From Leptasterias polaris (lineage: Eukaryota; Echinodermata; Asteroidea; Forcipulatida; Asteriidae), in contig JAZGTN010000002.1 of assembly GCA_037783415.1 (NCBI GenBank), forward strand, positions 6,014,001-6,078,000: 64,000 nt of DNA. The letters run 5' to 3'. The position numbers were made by a program, and so were the translations under genes. Shown here one piece after another: positions 37,213 through 46,636 of the stretch. A model generated the notes under the pieces. That model saw nothing but the letters and a program-made list of their open reading frames with translations. It was not told the origin of the DNA and did not search any database. How positions within the stretch are numbered: the stretch's first letter is position 1; each line of letters opens with the position of its first letter.

Positions 37213-37227
37213 GCCAACGACCGGCCG
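37185..37227 (+). promoter_or_regulatory. Programmed -1 ribosomal frameshift signal
   Basis: The heptamer T TTA AAC (37185-37191) is in the gag frame as X XXY YYZ, the canonical -1 slippery form. Ten bases later the self-complementary hexamer CGGCCG occurs twice (37202-37207 and 37222-37227) and can close a GC hairpin with a 14-nt loop. The pol frame opens only after a TAG at 37179 and continues past the gag stop, so a shift exactly here joins gag to pol. Not tested experimentally. Confidence 0.8.
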
Positions 37228-40112
37228 AATTTCAGAAAAATGGCCAAAAAGGGAATTGTGATGATGCATCCAAGAATAACACTAGTGTTCAGCAACCCAG
37301 CCCGGCGTTAGCTGGGGTGGATTGCTCAACTAACGTTGCTCTCCGGGAAATTCAGTTTTCTAAATCCAGGGGAATTAGCCTTGTCATACCAATAGAGATC
37401 CAGGGGGTCCACACCCAAGCAGTAGTTGATACAGCAGCACAAGTTTCTATAATAAGTGAAGAATTAGCAAAAACAATTTCTCCCCCTTTTCAAGTGAAAG
37501 AGAAAGTCATTTTAAGGGGGGCAGAAAAATCTAGTCATATGACGGCTAAACGAGTTACAGCTGTCCCTTTACGTATAGGCCGACATAACTACACATGGAA
37601 CCTTTTGATCGCCCCTATTGCAGATACATTCATTCTGGGGTTAGACTTTCTAAAAGCTCAGGGTGGTAAAATAGACCTTGCGAATGACTTATTGGTGTTA
37701 AATGGGGACAAAATCTACGCGAAAATGAGGCACAATGACGACGAAAAATATTCAGTGCAAAGAGTAGTATTGAAGAGTAAAACAGTAGTGCCCCCGAATT
37801 CAATCATTCAAACAACTGCCCGATTTGGCGAGAAATCCGATAAATCCTACCTTATTCATGCCCCAGAAAAAGATCACAGAGGGCTACTTATCCCATATAC
37901 ATTAGTTACTTTGAGTGGCAACACCGATAACTTATCATGGGAGTGTCCCATTCACTTACGAAATGATAGCAATCAGTATGTTCGATTAAAGAGAGGTCAT
38001 TTTATTGGTAGAGCAGAAGAAGTGACGGATATAATGGAAGAAACAGAAACATCCTCACCTACTCCTGCACCCGGTCGATGTTTGTTGGCCGAGTATAATG
38101 ATAATGCTATTATCAGACAGGTAAACACCATTCCAGAGCATGTTGAAGGATTGTGGAAAGATTCTAGTAAGAATCTAACCTCTAAAGAAGCTGAAGTTTT
38201 AGCAAAGACACTTACGGAGTACGCAGATGTATTCTCCCAAAATGACATGGACCTTGGAAAATTCTCAGCCATAAAGCACCCAATAAATACCGGCGGTGCC
38301 ACTCCCATTAGGCAGAAAATGCGAAGAACCCCACTTGGTTTTGAAAAAGAAGAAAAAACACATCTAGATGATTTGCTCAAATCAGGTGTTATACAACCGT
38401 CTTCATCAGCATGGGCCTCACCCCCCGTTTTAGTCAGAAAGAAAGACGGTAAAGTTCGATATTGTATTGATTATAGGGCTCTGAATAACGTAACTACAAA
38501 GGATGCTTTCCCTCTACCAAACATAGAAGAGTGTTTAGATGTATTGGAGGGAACTATGTTCTTCAGTACACTAGACATGAGCAGTGGCTATTACCAAATT
38601 GAACTTTCGGATGAGGATAGAAGTAAAACAGCTTTCATTACTAAATACGGTCTTTATGAGTATGTACGTATGCCTTTCGGGTTATGTAACGCGCCAGCTA
38701 CCTTCCAAAGGGCAATGACCCTAATACTCAGGGGATTAGAGTGGACTGAAGTTCTAGCATATCTAGATGACATTATTATTTTGGGAACAAGTTTCGAGAA
38801 TTCAATCCAAAATCTGGTGAAAGTTCTAGGGAAATTCCGCATTCACAATCACAAATTAAAGGCAAAAAAGTGCCATTTGCTCCAAGCGGACGTAATTTTC
38901 TTAGGAAAACTAGTAACTAGGGATGGTATATCACCTAACCCAGATAGTGTATCTGCTGTACGAGATTGGCCCAGGCCGGTATCTAAAAAGGAAATAGAAA
39001 AGTTCCTTGGCTTTATAAACTACCATAGGGCCCATATCAAGGATTTTGCTAAACTAGCTTGTCCCTTATACGAACTTACAAAGAAAAATGTACAGTTTGT
39101 TTGGTCAGATGACCATGAGACTGCTTTCCAAGCTTTAAAACACAAGCTCACTACCAGCCCTCTACTAGCGTTCCCAAGAAACAATAAGAATAGCGTTTTT
39201 GTGTTAGATACTGATGCCTCAGATACTGCAATTGGAGCTGAACTGCTTCAAATGCAAGACGGAGCTGAGAAAGTGATAGGCTATGGCAGTTACGTGCTTT
39301 CTCCAGCGCAAAGAAAGTATTGCACAACTAGAAAAGAACTACTAGCAGTAGTACGCTTTACACGCCAGTTCCGCCATTATTTACTGGGGCGCCAATTTTA
39401 CATAAGAACGGACCACAGCAGCTTGGCTTGGTTAATAAGATTTAAGCTTATATCTGGTATGTTAGCACGATGGGTAGAAGAATTAAGCCAGTATGATATG
39501 ATAATACTCCATAGAAAAGGGGTCAAACACATTAACGCAGACTCTCTTTCACGTATCCCAAACGCAACACCATTCTGCGACTGTTACTTTGCAGGTTGTA
39601 ACGTAAACACCCTTCCTTGTGGCGGTTGCCAATACTGTACGCGTGTTCAAAAACAGTGGAAACGTTTTGAAGACGACGTCGATGATGTTGTCCCCCTTGC
39701 AGTGCGGAAAATATCCAATATCAACTCTACTATAACCCAAGTAGCTAGCCCCTCTAAACCACCCGGTCAGCTCGATAACCCTGTTGCGGAAAGCACACCT
39801 GTAAACGAGGAGACTGCTGACTCTAACCGACGTCTGTTGGTCGACGAAAACGTCTCCCTGTTCACTAAATATTCAACTCGGCAATTAAGCGAGCTGCAGC
39901 ACAAAGATCCGGACTTAGGAAAGTTAATAAACTGGACGGAAAATTCCATTTGCCCACAGCAAAATGAACTCCAAAGTTGCTCGCCCAGCGTGAAATATTT
40001 TTGGTCCAATGCCTCACTGTTGAGTGTTATAGACGGTGTTCTTTATTACAAATGGGATGAGGGACACTCTACCAAACTACTGTTCATTACCCCCACGCAC
40101 TCTGAAAGATGA
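37191..40112 (+). CDS. pol: Pol, first part: protease, reverse transcriptase, RNase H
   Basis: Read in the -1 frame relative to gag; it has no ATG of its own near the start. An aspartic protease follows (VVDTAAQVSI, active-site DTA near 37426, and FILGLDFL). The reverse transcriptase has FSTLDMSSGYYQI, RMPFGLCNAPATFQRAM and the catalytic AYLDDII (38757-38777). RNase H has LDTDASDTAIGAEL, KELLAV and RTDHSSLAWL, so the acidic residues are kept. The frame ends at 40112, 18 bp after a run of five C, and the integrase continues in the +1 frame. One extra base in that run explains the break. All enzyme motifs are intact. Confidence 0.93.
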   Translation, partial: RAEAGRVGQRPAEFQKNGQKGNCDDASKNNTSVQQPSPALAGVDCSTNVALREIQFSKSRGISLVIPIEIQGVHTQAVVDTAAQVSIISEELAKTISPPFQVKEKVILRGAEKSSHMTAKRVTAVPLRIGRHNYTWNLLIAPIADTFILGLDFLKAQGGKIDLANDLLVLNGDKIYAKMRHNDDEKYSVQRVVLKSKTVVPPNSIIQTTARFGEKSDKSYLIHAPEKDHRGLLIPYTLVTLSGNTDNLSWECPIHLRNDSNQYVRLKRGHFIGRAEEVTDIMEETETSSPTPAPGRCLLAEYNDNAIIRQVNTIPEHVEGLWKDSSKNLTSKEAEVLAKTLTEYADVFSQNDMDLGKFSAIKHPINTGGATPIRQKMRRTPLGFEKEEKTHLDDLLKSGVIQPSSSAWASPPVLVRKKDGKVRYCIDYRALNNVTTKDAFPLPNIEECLDVLEGTMFFSTLDMSSGYYQIELSDEDRSKTAFITKYGLYEYVRMPFGLCNAPATFQRAMTLILRGLEWTEVLAYLDDIIILGTSFENSIQNLVKVLGKFRIHNHKLKAKKCHLLQADVIFLGKLVTRDGISPNPDSVSAVRDWPRPVSKKEIEKFLGFINYHRAHIKDFAKLACPLYELTKKNVQFVWSDDHETAFQALKHKLTTSPLLAFPRNNKNSVFVLDTDASDTAIGAELLQMQDGAEKVIGYGSYVLSPAQRKYCTTRKELLAVVRFTRQFRHYLLGRQFYIRTDHSSLAWLIRFKLISGMLARWVEELSQYDMIILHRKGVKHINADSLSRIPNATPFCDCYFAGCNVNTLPCGGCQYCTRVQKQWKRFEDDVDDVVPLAVRKISNINSTITQVASPSKPPGQLDNPVAESTPVNEETADSNRRLLVDENVSLFTKYSTRQLSELQHKDPDLGKLINWTENSICPQQNELQSCSPSVKYFWSNASLLSVIDGVLYYKWDEGHSTKLLFITPTHSER

Positions 40113-41385
40113 AATTCTAAGCTTGTGTCATGACTGTAAAATGGCTGGGCATCCAGGCATAACTAGAACCCTCCAAAAAGTAAGGCAGACATCTTTCTGG
40201 TATAATATGAAGGAAGATATTTGTATGTATGTAAAAGCTTGCCAAGAATGCAACACACACAAAAAGCCATCACGCAAGCTTAAAGCACCTTTGACAAACT
40301 TCCATGCTGGGGCTCCAGTTGAACGCATACACCTGGATATACTAGGTCCCTTTACCCCATCTAAGTCTGGCAATAAATACATATTGATGCTAATCTGCCA
40401 ATTCACTAAGTGGGTTGAAGCCTATCCTTTAGCCGACCAAACTGCAGAGCGCGTTGCTAGGACAACAATAGACAATTTCATTTCGAGGTTCGGGTGCCCA
40501 TTACAAATCCACACTGACCAAGGCAGTAATTTTACCAGCTCATTGTTTACAGCAATTTGTAGTTTATTAGAGATAGCCAAGACACGAACAACCCCGTATC
40601 GTCCCTGCTCGAACGGTCAGGTGGAAAGGTACAATAGAACCCTCTTACAACTTATAAGATGCCATCTAAAAGGAAAGGTAACCGAATGGGATGAGGATCT
40701 ACCTATCTTAACTGGGGCTATCCGTTCTCTTCCGAACCGTACTACTGGCCTTACCCCTAATTTAATGATGCTTGGGAGGGAAACCAGGCAACCTATGGAT
40801 CTAGTGTTTGATTTCAAAGGAAACGAACCCCCACATCAGCAATCACACCAATATGTCAGGACCCTTAAAGATAGAATGGTGCGGGTTCACACGCTAGCAC
40901 GGGATAACATTGGGATAGCCCAAAACCAACAGAAGAAGTACTATGACTACCGAAAAAATAAAACATCATTCGAAGAGGGGGATCTCGTATATAAACTCAA
41001 TAAAGCTCCGAAAGTTGGCACTTCTCGGAAGTTACAAGCCATTTGGATAGGACCCCTACTGGTCACACAAGTTTTATCCCCCATCCTGTATAAGTTACAG
41101 GATAGGAGGGCTAGGACACAAGTAGTGCATCATGATCTCCTCAAAAGATGTGAGACCAGTATGATCCCTTTATGGTTGCGAAAGGCTCGTAATAAACTAC
41201 TAGGCCAACATGGTTTGGAAAAGGATAGAAAAACACCAAAGATTGGAGAAGATTGTTCGCAGTCTGCTGGCGCCACAGACTCGGTGTCTGCAGAGGACGT
41301 GGTCCAACAGGCCAAAACAATAACAAGAAGTGGAAGAGAAGTAAAACGGCCAAGCCGTTTTACAGATGGATTCATCTATGACTAA
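40090..41385 (+). CDS. pol: Pol, second part: integrase (frame-shifted from RT)
   Basis: Integrase of the LTR element, which inserts its cDNA into host DNA. The N-terminal HHCC zinc site (CHDCKMAGHPG ... ACQEC) is followed by the catalytic core: LDILGPF (first D), HTDQGSNF (second D) and NGQVERYNRTL (E), with 35 residues between the second D and E, the DD35E spacing. A GPY/F-like module (IWIGPLLVTQVLSPILYKLQ) and a basic tail follow; no chromodomain. It has no own start codon and depends on the upstream frame, from which it is separated by a one-base frame change at 40090-40094. That could be a real inactivating change, an assembly error in a homopolymer, or less likely a +1 shift. Confidence 0.92.
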   Translation, partial: PPRTLKDEILSLCHDCKMAGHPGITRTLQKVRQTSFWYNMKEDICMYVKACQECNTHKKPSRKLKAPLTNFHAGAPVERIHLDILGPFTPSKSGNKYILMLICQFTKWVEAYPLADQTAERVARTTIDNFISRFGCPLQIHTDQGSNFTSSLFTAICSLLEIAKTRTTPYRPCSNGQVERYNRTLLQLIRCHLKGKVTEWDEDLPILTGAIRSLPNRTTGLTPNLMMLGRETRQPMDLVFDFKGNEPPHQQSHQYVRTLKDRMVRVHTLARDNIGIAQNQQKKYYDYRKNKTSFEEGDLVYKLNKAPKVGTSRKLQAIWIGPLLVTQVLSPILYKLQDRRARTQVVHHDLLKRCETSMIPLWLRKARNKLLGQHGLEKDRKTPKIGEDCSQSAGATDSVSAEDVVQQAKTITRSGREVKRPSRFTDGFIYD

Positions 41386-41592
41386 AATGATTAACTACAG
41401 ATAGGTTAATGTATGAATATTAAACCCGGTTTACAGACGGGTTTAAGTATAAGTAATATCATTGTTCAAACATAAATTTGATGGGTTTACGTATTTATAA
41501 TATTATGATTATTTAAACCCAACGCAAAATCCCAACGCAAAAAGAAGCTGCAGCTGTGCCCCGAACCCGGATGCCAGCTGAAGTTTAACAAG
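41386..41592 (+). other. Spacer between pol and TatD gene
   Basis: 207 bp with stops in the TatD frame as far as 41508. From 41509 the frame is open without ATG and includes a C-X4-C pair at 41557-41574. A complementary pair, aacccggtttacagacgggtt-like (41424-41445), can fold as a small hairpin. A splice acceptor could lie here, as for retroviral env genes, but none is certain. Confidence 0.5.
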
Positions 41593-42951
41593 ATGAAACG
41601 TCATGTTGTCCGATACCACGTTTCATCTGGTCGATGGTGGTTCCTGTACCCCCTGGCATGCTGCTGGACCTGCGAGCGATGGGAAATCGCTATCCATGTG
41701 AGGGAACATGGTCCTTTCCAGGTGGACCAGCACATCGGTTTGTTAAACAATATGGTCTATGATTTCCTTTATTTCATCGGAGCCGCCCTGGGGTTAAAAT
41801 CTCCGCGACAACTTCCAGACTTCGTCATCGAAAATAATCTAGGTGACTGCAACTCTTCACTTAACGAAGACGAGGCTCGTGTGTGGGACGCATATGATAA
41901 GCTACAAGGCCTTGCTCCAGTACTAGATAGGAATATGCAATTCCCAACACGGATTTCATCCATATTCCACTGGAGGACTCTACAACGCTTACTGTCATTG
42001 GTTGCCCCACCCGGACCGGAGATACCTATTCCACCGCCTGAGGAGCTACAGACCCGTGAGCTGCCACCACCCCAGTCGGAGTACTCATCCATCCCCCCAC
42101 CCGAACCAGAGTCACCTCCCCCACGGGCACTGGATTCTCCACTGGACTTCATCGACTCGCACTGTCACATAGACCGTCTCCTGCACGCAGCAGGACATTC
42201 GGGTACCCTCACAGAGTTTCTGAAGGACGAGGCCATTGACACTGCTAACTTCAAGGGGTGTATAGCCAACTTCTGCGACGAGGAGACGTTGACAGACGTA
42301 AAGCGTTGGGAAGAGTTGGTTGGAGACGAAACTGTCTCTGCTGCGGTTGGTTTCCATCCTAAGAATGCGCGCCGTTTCACCCAGGACACAAATCTAGTGA
42401 TCCGACGTTTGTTGGGTCACCCGAAAACCTGTGCCCTGGGAGAAGTGGGACTTGATTACTCTGGAGGGCACGAGCGATCCAAACACATCCAGCAGTCCGT
42501 CTTTCGGCATCTGTTGAGAACGGCTGTTGAGTTTGATAAGCCAGTTGTGATCCATTGCCGTGAGGCTAATGATGATTGTTTGGAAATTGCTTCGGAGATT
42601 CTTCCCCAACAATGGAAGATTCATCTTCACTGTTTCACCAATAGCTGGAAGACGGCGAGAGCCTGGTGCCGAAGATTTCCGAACCTGTACATCGGCCTTA
42701 CACCCATCATCCTGTGGGACGAGCCCGATTCTAAGGAGGTGGCAAAGAGAATCCCACTAGAGCGTCTCCTGCTGGAAACGGATGCCCCTCATTTCAGGCC
42801 ACGGTGGTCTTCACGTTCTGTCAAATTCAGTAACCCGACAAATGCTCTCCTGGTCGCCAAAGAGGTTGCCCGCATGCGACGGATAAACGAGGAGGACGTC
42901 CTAACGCAGTGCCTGCAAAACACAAGATCACTTTACAGCGTTAGCTTTTAA
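41593..42951 (+). CDS. TatD-family metal-dependent nuclease carried by the LTR element
   Basis: 452 residues from the first ATG. Residues 184-452 are a TatD-type hydrolase (TIM-barrel metal-dependent nuclease, most like TATDN2). Ligands are all present: FIDSHCHIDRL (H190, H192), GEVGLDY (E284), PVVIHCRE (H321), IHLHCF (H346) and LLLETDAP (D397). AVGFHPKNA is also typical. Residues 137-184 are a Pro/Glu-rich linker; 1-136 are unrecognised, with Trp/Cys-rich parts. The frame is open upstream of the ATG to 41509, and those codons plus the first residues form C-X4-C-X9-H-X4-H, a zinc-finger-like motif, so translation may start elsewhere after splicing. It stands where retroviruses have env. Its role could be in processing cDNA or target DNA (inference). 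Confidence 0.93.
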   Translation: MKRHVVRYHVSSGRWWFLYPLACCWTCERWEIAIHVREHGPFQVDQHIGLLNNMVYDFLYFIGAALGLKSPRQLPDFVIENNLGDCNSSLNEDEARVWDAYDKLQGLAPVLDRNMQFPTRISSIFHWRTLQRLLSLVAPPGPEIPIPPPEELQTRELPPPQSEYSSIPPPEPESPPPRALDSPLDFIDSHCHIDRLLHAAGHSGTLTEFLKDEAIDTANFKGCIANFCDEETLTDVKRWEELVGDETVSAAVGFHPKNARRFTQDTNLVIRRLLGHPKTCALGEVGLDYSGGHERSKHIQQSVFRHLLRTAVEFDKPVVIHCREANDDCLEIASEILPQQWKIHLHCFTNSWKTARAWCRRFPNLYIGLTPIILWDEPDSKEVAKRIPLERLLLETDAPHFRPRWSSRSVKFSNPTNALLVAKEVARMRRINEEDVLTQCLQNTRSLYSVSF

Positions 42952-43612
42952 AGTATAAACTTTACAGTGTTATTAGCCTGTAACCCATATCCGCCTAAGC
43001 GTTGATTTACATAAAAGGCTCTTCATACATGTATTTTTGAATTATAATCCTTGCTCAATGTAGTGTCAATGTCTTCAATTAATGAGCCTGCGTTGTAATT
43101 TTAGAAAGCAAGCACCCAAGGGGCGTTTGTAGTGAGGCCTACATGTACATGTACCATTATAATAACGTACATCACTTACAGACATTAGTCAATATTAAAA
43201 CGTTTTTCTTCGAATATTTTTCTCTGTCTAAACGGTAAAAGATCACATCAAAATAGTACCAACCTTTGGAGAGAAAATCCCGGAAGTGTTACTGTCAACG
43301 CACTGCAATTTTCAATTTTAGACAGTTCCGCCGCTAGCAGTGCTGGCTTATCACCAATTAAGTTGGTTTATATTTATATTTTGTCAAATGCTCTTTCTAC
43401 AAAGAAAGCAAGGAGCACTAAACAAACGTAAATAAATAAATAAAAACTAGGTAATAAGGTGAACATTTCGAAATTATTGTTTGTGTACTGTTTCAAGAAC
43501 ACATTTTGGTTTGTTTTGGAAAATGAAAGTTAATTAAAAGTTAGGCAAAGCTGATTTCTTTCGTTTAATAAAGGCCTGATATTTTGGATTAATTCAATAA
43601 ATAAAAAATAAT
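42952..43612 (+). other. LTR element 3' untranslated region
   Basis: AT-rich, with no frame of note, between the TatD stop and the purine tract. Confidence 0.6.
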
Positions 43613-43626
43613 AAAACGGGGAGGAG
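43613..43626 (+). other. Polypurine tract
   Basis: AAAACGGGGAGGAG directly abuts the 3' LTR, the expected plus-strand primer of reverse transcription; one C interrupts it. Confidence 0.75.
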
Positions 43627-43846
43627 TGTAGTGAGTGTCTCCACGGTTACGTAATAAACCATCCATGCATGTCCGGGGCCTGGCCGTCGCCCTTGGGCAC
43701 GACCGAGCCACGAGGCAGTCGTGCTTCTGAATCCAACCTGTGTGCTTGTGTGCTCTTTGAGTCTCCCTCCACTCCCAGGTCTCGGCGACGCGGCTCAGCC
43801 CTTGGACTACTACGTCTTAGGTAATTATAGGAGTGAATTCACAACA
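43627..43846 (+). repeat. 3' LTR
   Basis: Same 220 bp as 34570-34789, no difference seen. AATAAA at 43653-43658 could serve as poly(A) signal. Followed by the acat target duplication. Confidence 0.95.
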
Positions 43847-44530
43847 ACATGAAGGCTAGTGATTTTACCTCCAATAGTAGAGTAGAATACTGACTGTGTA
43901 CATGAAGGCTGGTGATTTCACCTCCAATAGTAGAGTAGAATACTGACTGTGTACATGAAGGCTGGTGATTTCACCTCCAATAGTAGAGTAGAATACTGAC
44001 TGTGTACATGAAGGCTGGTGATTTCACCTCCAATAGTAGAGTAGAATACTGACTGTGTACATGAAGGCTGGTGATTTCACCTCCAATAGTAGAGTAGAAT
44101 ACTGACTGTGTACATGAAGGCTGGTGATTTCACCTCCAATAGTAGAGTAGAATACTGACTGTGTACATGAAGGCTGGTGATTTCACCTCCAATAGTAGAG
44201 TAGAATACTGACTGTGTACATGAAGGCTGGTGATTTCACCTCCAATAGTAGAGTAGAATACTGACTGTGTACATGAAGGCTAGTGATTTTACCTCCAATA
44301 GTAGAGTAGAATACTGACTGTGTACATGTACATGAAGGCTGGTGATTTCACCTCCAATAGTAGAGTAGAATACTGACTGTGTAGGCCTACATGAAGGCTG
44401 TAGAGTAGAATACTGACTGTCACTAGTCTGTGTACAATACATGAAGGCTGGTGATTTTACCTCCAATAGTAGAGTAGAATACTGACTGTGTACATGTACA
44501 TGAAGGCTGGTGATTTCACCTCCAATAGTA
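43847..44530. repeat. 53-bp minisatellite, right part
   Basis: About 12 units of the array begun at 34175, with more irregular copies at the right (insertions near 44320, 44385 and 44425). The minus-strand frame through it is a repeat by-product. Confidence 0.92.
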
Positions 44531-45244
44531 AATGGCATGCTGTACTTGTTAGCCAAAACTTGAACAAAAGCTGCTGTTCCAAATTTTCTCACATGTTTTT
44601 TTTGGGGGGGGGGGGGAGGACTGTATAAAATAAGCACAGCATTACAAAATTCACACAAATTATCTAAATATCCAATTTGAATAAACAAACAACCTGTTAC
44701 TCATTTTCAAGGAAAGTGTTAAAAATACATTTGTCTTTCAACAAAAAAATTAATTTATACCCATTGATCCCATTGTGGATCATTGCGGTATAACAGAAAA
44801 GCTTTAGCATACAAAATATAATAATCACTTTCAGATAGTATTTCTAAGGACAATCAGTGTCAGTGCAAATCGTTTACAAATGAGCATTCAGTTTCATATT
44901 ATATACATGTACAAATTAATTCTGTTTTATTCATACAATCATCTGAATCCTTAACATCTTAAAATTAAGATTCTATAGTAGTCTTTTAGTCCATCGGTCA
45001 CGCATCTTGAAGGATGCTATTATGGGAGCAGGGCAAGCCAAATTGCCTAGGCTCACGAGGGAATCAAATTATTAATAATTTCCCTACAACCTGGATAACA
45101 ATTGATGCATGGCAGAGGTTAGGAGAGGAATCAAAGTCATGGTTCACTGACTCTTGTTGTGGGATGATATTTATGTCTACAACTTTGGCAAAATAGGAAG
45201 CCAAGTGTTTGCGTTTTGGTTGAAGGTAATGTACCATTGATACC
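44531..45244. other. SPPL3 intron 2, no gene seen
   Basis: Contains a T/G homopolymer run near 44599-44616 and AT-rich sequence. Nothing recognised. Confidence 0.5.
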
Positions 45245-45620
45245 GTGCTTAATAATACGTTTCTAAGCGCTACAGCAAGGTATGCAGAGCTACGTTTTGA
45301 AGTATGAGACTTTTTCCTTTACGTAGCACCATGTAACAGTTTACAAGGTGCTGTGGCACAATATGCAGCCCAACAAACCAGGAACACCGGGGCAAACCCC
45401 TTCTCTTTACGATAAGCGCGCTGGGTTCTTTTACAAGTGTTACACAACACACAGGACCTACGACTTAACGTGTCATCCGATGGACGAAGCAATAATGGTT
45501 TTTAAGAGTCTGGCTTAAGGACACAAGTGTCATGACCAGGACTCGAACCCACACTCTGCTGATCAGAAACACCAGAGCTTGAGTGTGGTGTTCTTATCCA
45601 CTTGGCCAGGACACGCCACT
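45245..45620 (-). mobile_element. tRNA-derived SINE
   Basis: On the minus strand the head reads ggcgtgtcctggccaagtgg (A-box-like) and later gggttcgagtcctgg (B-box at 45539-45549), spaced as in a tRNA with a long variable arm (Leu/Ser type). A unique body of about 250 bp follows. A body fragment of the same family is at 2736-2880. It would be transcribed by RNA polymerase III and mobilised by a LINE (family knowledge). Confidence 0.8.
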
Positions 45621-45828
45621 AAACTAATGGATTGCATCACATGGTAGTTATTGGGGGTTTTCAAAGTAAAACAAATATGCCTAATATTCATTTACTGTTG
45701 ATACCCATAATAAATGTTGGTATAGGCTTATTTAATAATCATGTAGGCCCTACATTGCTGACTATTAATCCTGTCTATTGTTGTATTAATTATTGTCTCC
45801 AATCCACAATTTGATTGCTAATTCTTAC

Positions 45829-45906
45829 CTGAAGCTGCCGTAGACAATAAGTAAGATGGAGATGACAAATGTGGACACTCTTGATGAGTCGACCATCGAA
45901 TATGCC
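45829..45906 (-). CDS. SPPL3: SPPL3 coding exon 2
   Basis: A 78-bp exon, acceptor ctattcag and donor gtaaga. It reads [20 protein letters not shown] then VYGSF and the start of an Arg codon, against [20 protein letters not shown] in vertebrates. It holds the first transmembrane helix. Its first base completes the Trp codon split with exon 1. Intron 2 to exon 3 is 20.9 kb and contains the LINE and LTR insertions. Confidence 0.95.
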
Positions 45907-46345
45907 CTGAATAGAAACAAAACAATTCAAGCGTGATGTTAATATACCAACTCATATTTACGTCCATTATAGTTTCTTGATATTTTTCATATTTATCGCA
46001 AAACAATCTTTGATGCTTGAATAGTTCAATTTTAAAGCTGACACAAATTTAGGTTAAAACTTTAATTGTTGATGAAAATAAAAGACTCTGCTAGGGTCGA
46101 AACGTCAGGCCACTAACACATTTTTGCATTTAATACCACAGGTCATTTTGGTTGGTAAGCAGTTTGCAATTTAAGCTAATTCTATTTTCTTGAAAATAAA
46201 AGGGTCAGACGTGAAAGAAATTTCAAAGAAACTACTTAGAACTACAACAAAGTAAACTGACCCTGCTAATCTTGGCAACATTATTGAGTGAGCTGACCAA
46301 CCATTTGAAACCTTTCAATTTCTAGCAGGCTGTGTATTGACCCAT
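45907..46345. other. SPPL3 intron 1, left part
   Basis: Holds the Penelope-like motif copy listed at 46070-46210; otherwise nothing recognised. Confidence 0.5.
46070..46210 (+). mobile_element. Penelope-like terminal motif copy
   Basis: gatgaaaataaaagactctg then ctagggtcgaaacgtcaggc, followed by about 100 bp shared with 53505-53620 (cacaggtc..tttggt, gtaagcagtttgcaa, gctaattctattttct). The family is repeated in the window; assignment to Penelope-like elements rests on the GATGAA...GAAACGTC layout only. Confidence 0.45.
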
Positions 46346-46636
46346 TTAAAGGGAAGGTACATTTAAACTCAAAGTACTGTGGTTATGTAAAAAGATATCA
46401 GTTTTTATGCCCCAAAATTTGAATCTGAGAAATTTTATCTGTCATACGTTTCTCAGATTGTGTATTCCTTTAAAAATTATTTCTGCATAGACATTGCACA
46501 GATTTTCGGAGATATCTCACAAATTTCGACCACCTTTTGAATTGAATTTTCACAGGTAAGTTTTATTTCTACATTTATAGGATTAAAACATTTTAATGGT
46601 TCCGAAACTAAAGGTACATGTATACTTTGCCTTTAA
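46346..46636. mobile_element. MITE with TTAA ends, 291 bp
   Basis: The left end ttaaagggaaggtaca and the right end (reverse complement ttaaaggcaaagtataca) match at 14 of about 17 positions. TTAA at both ends would fit piggyBac-type target sites (inference). No protein encoded. Confidence 0.6.

Larger units (their letters stand above)
34570..43846 (+). mobile_element. Complete Ty3/gypsy-type LTR retrotransposon with a TatD gene
   Basis: A 9277-bp element bounded by two 220-bp LTRs that look identical, with a 4-bp target duplication (acat, 34566-34569 and 43847-43850), inserted in a 53-bp minisatellite. Order: LTR, primer site, about 620 bp of leader, gag, pol (protease, reverse transcriptase, RNase H, integrase), a third ORF encoding a TatD-type nuclease, about 675 bp without a gene, purine tract, LTR. 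The pol order with integrase last places it in the Ty3/gypsy (Metaviridae) group; no chromodomain is seen. Identical LTRs suggest recent insertion. It sits in SPPL3 intron 2, antisense to SPPL3. Confidence 0.95.

Noticed and set aside
44236..44688. 150-codon minus-strand frame
   Set aside because: Reads through the 53-bp minisatellite and a C/G homopolymer; no protein features.
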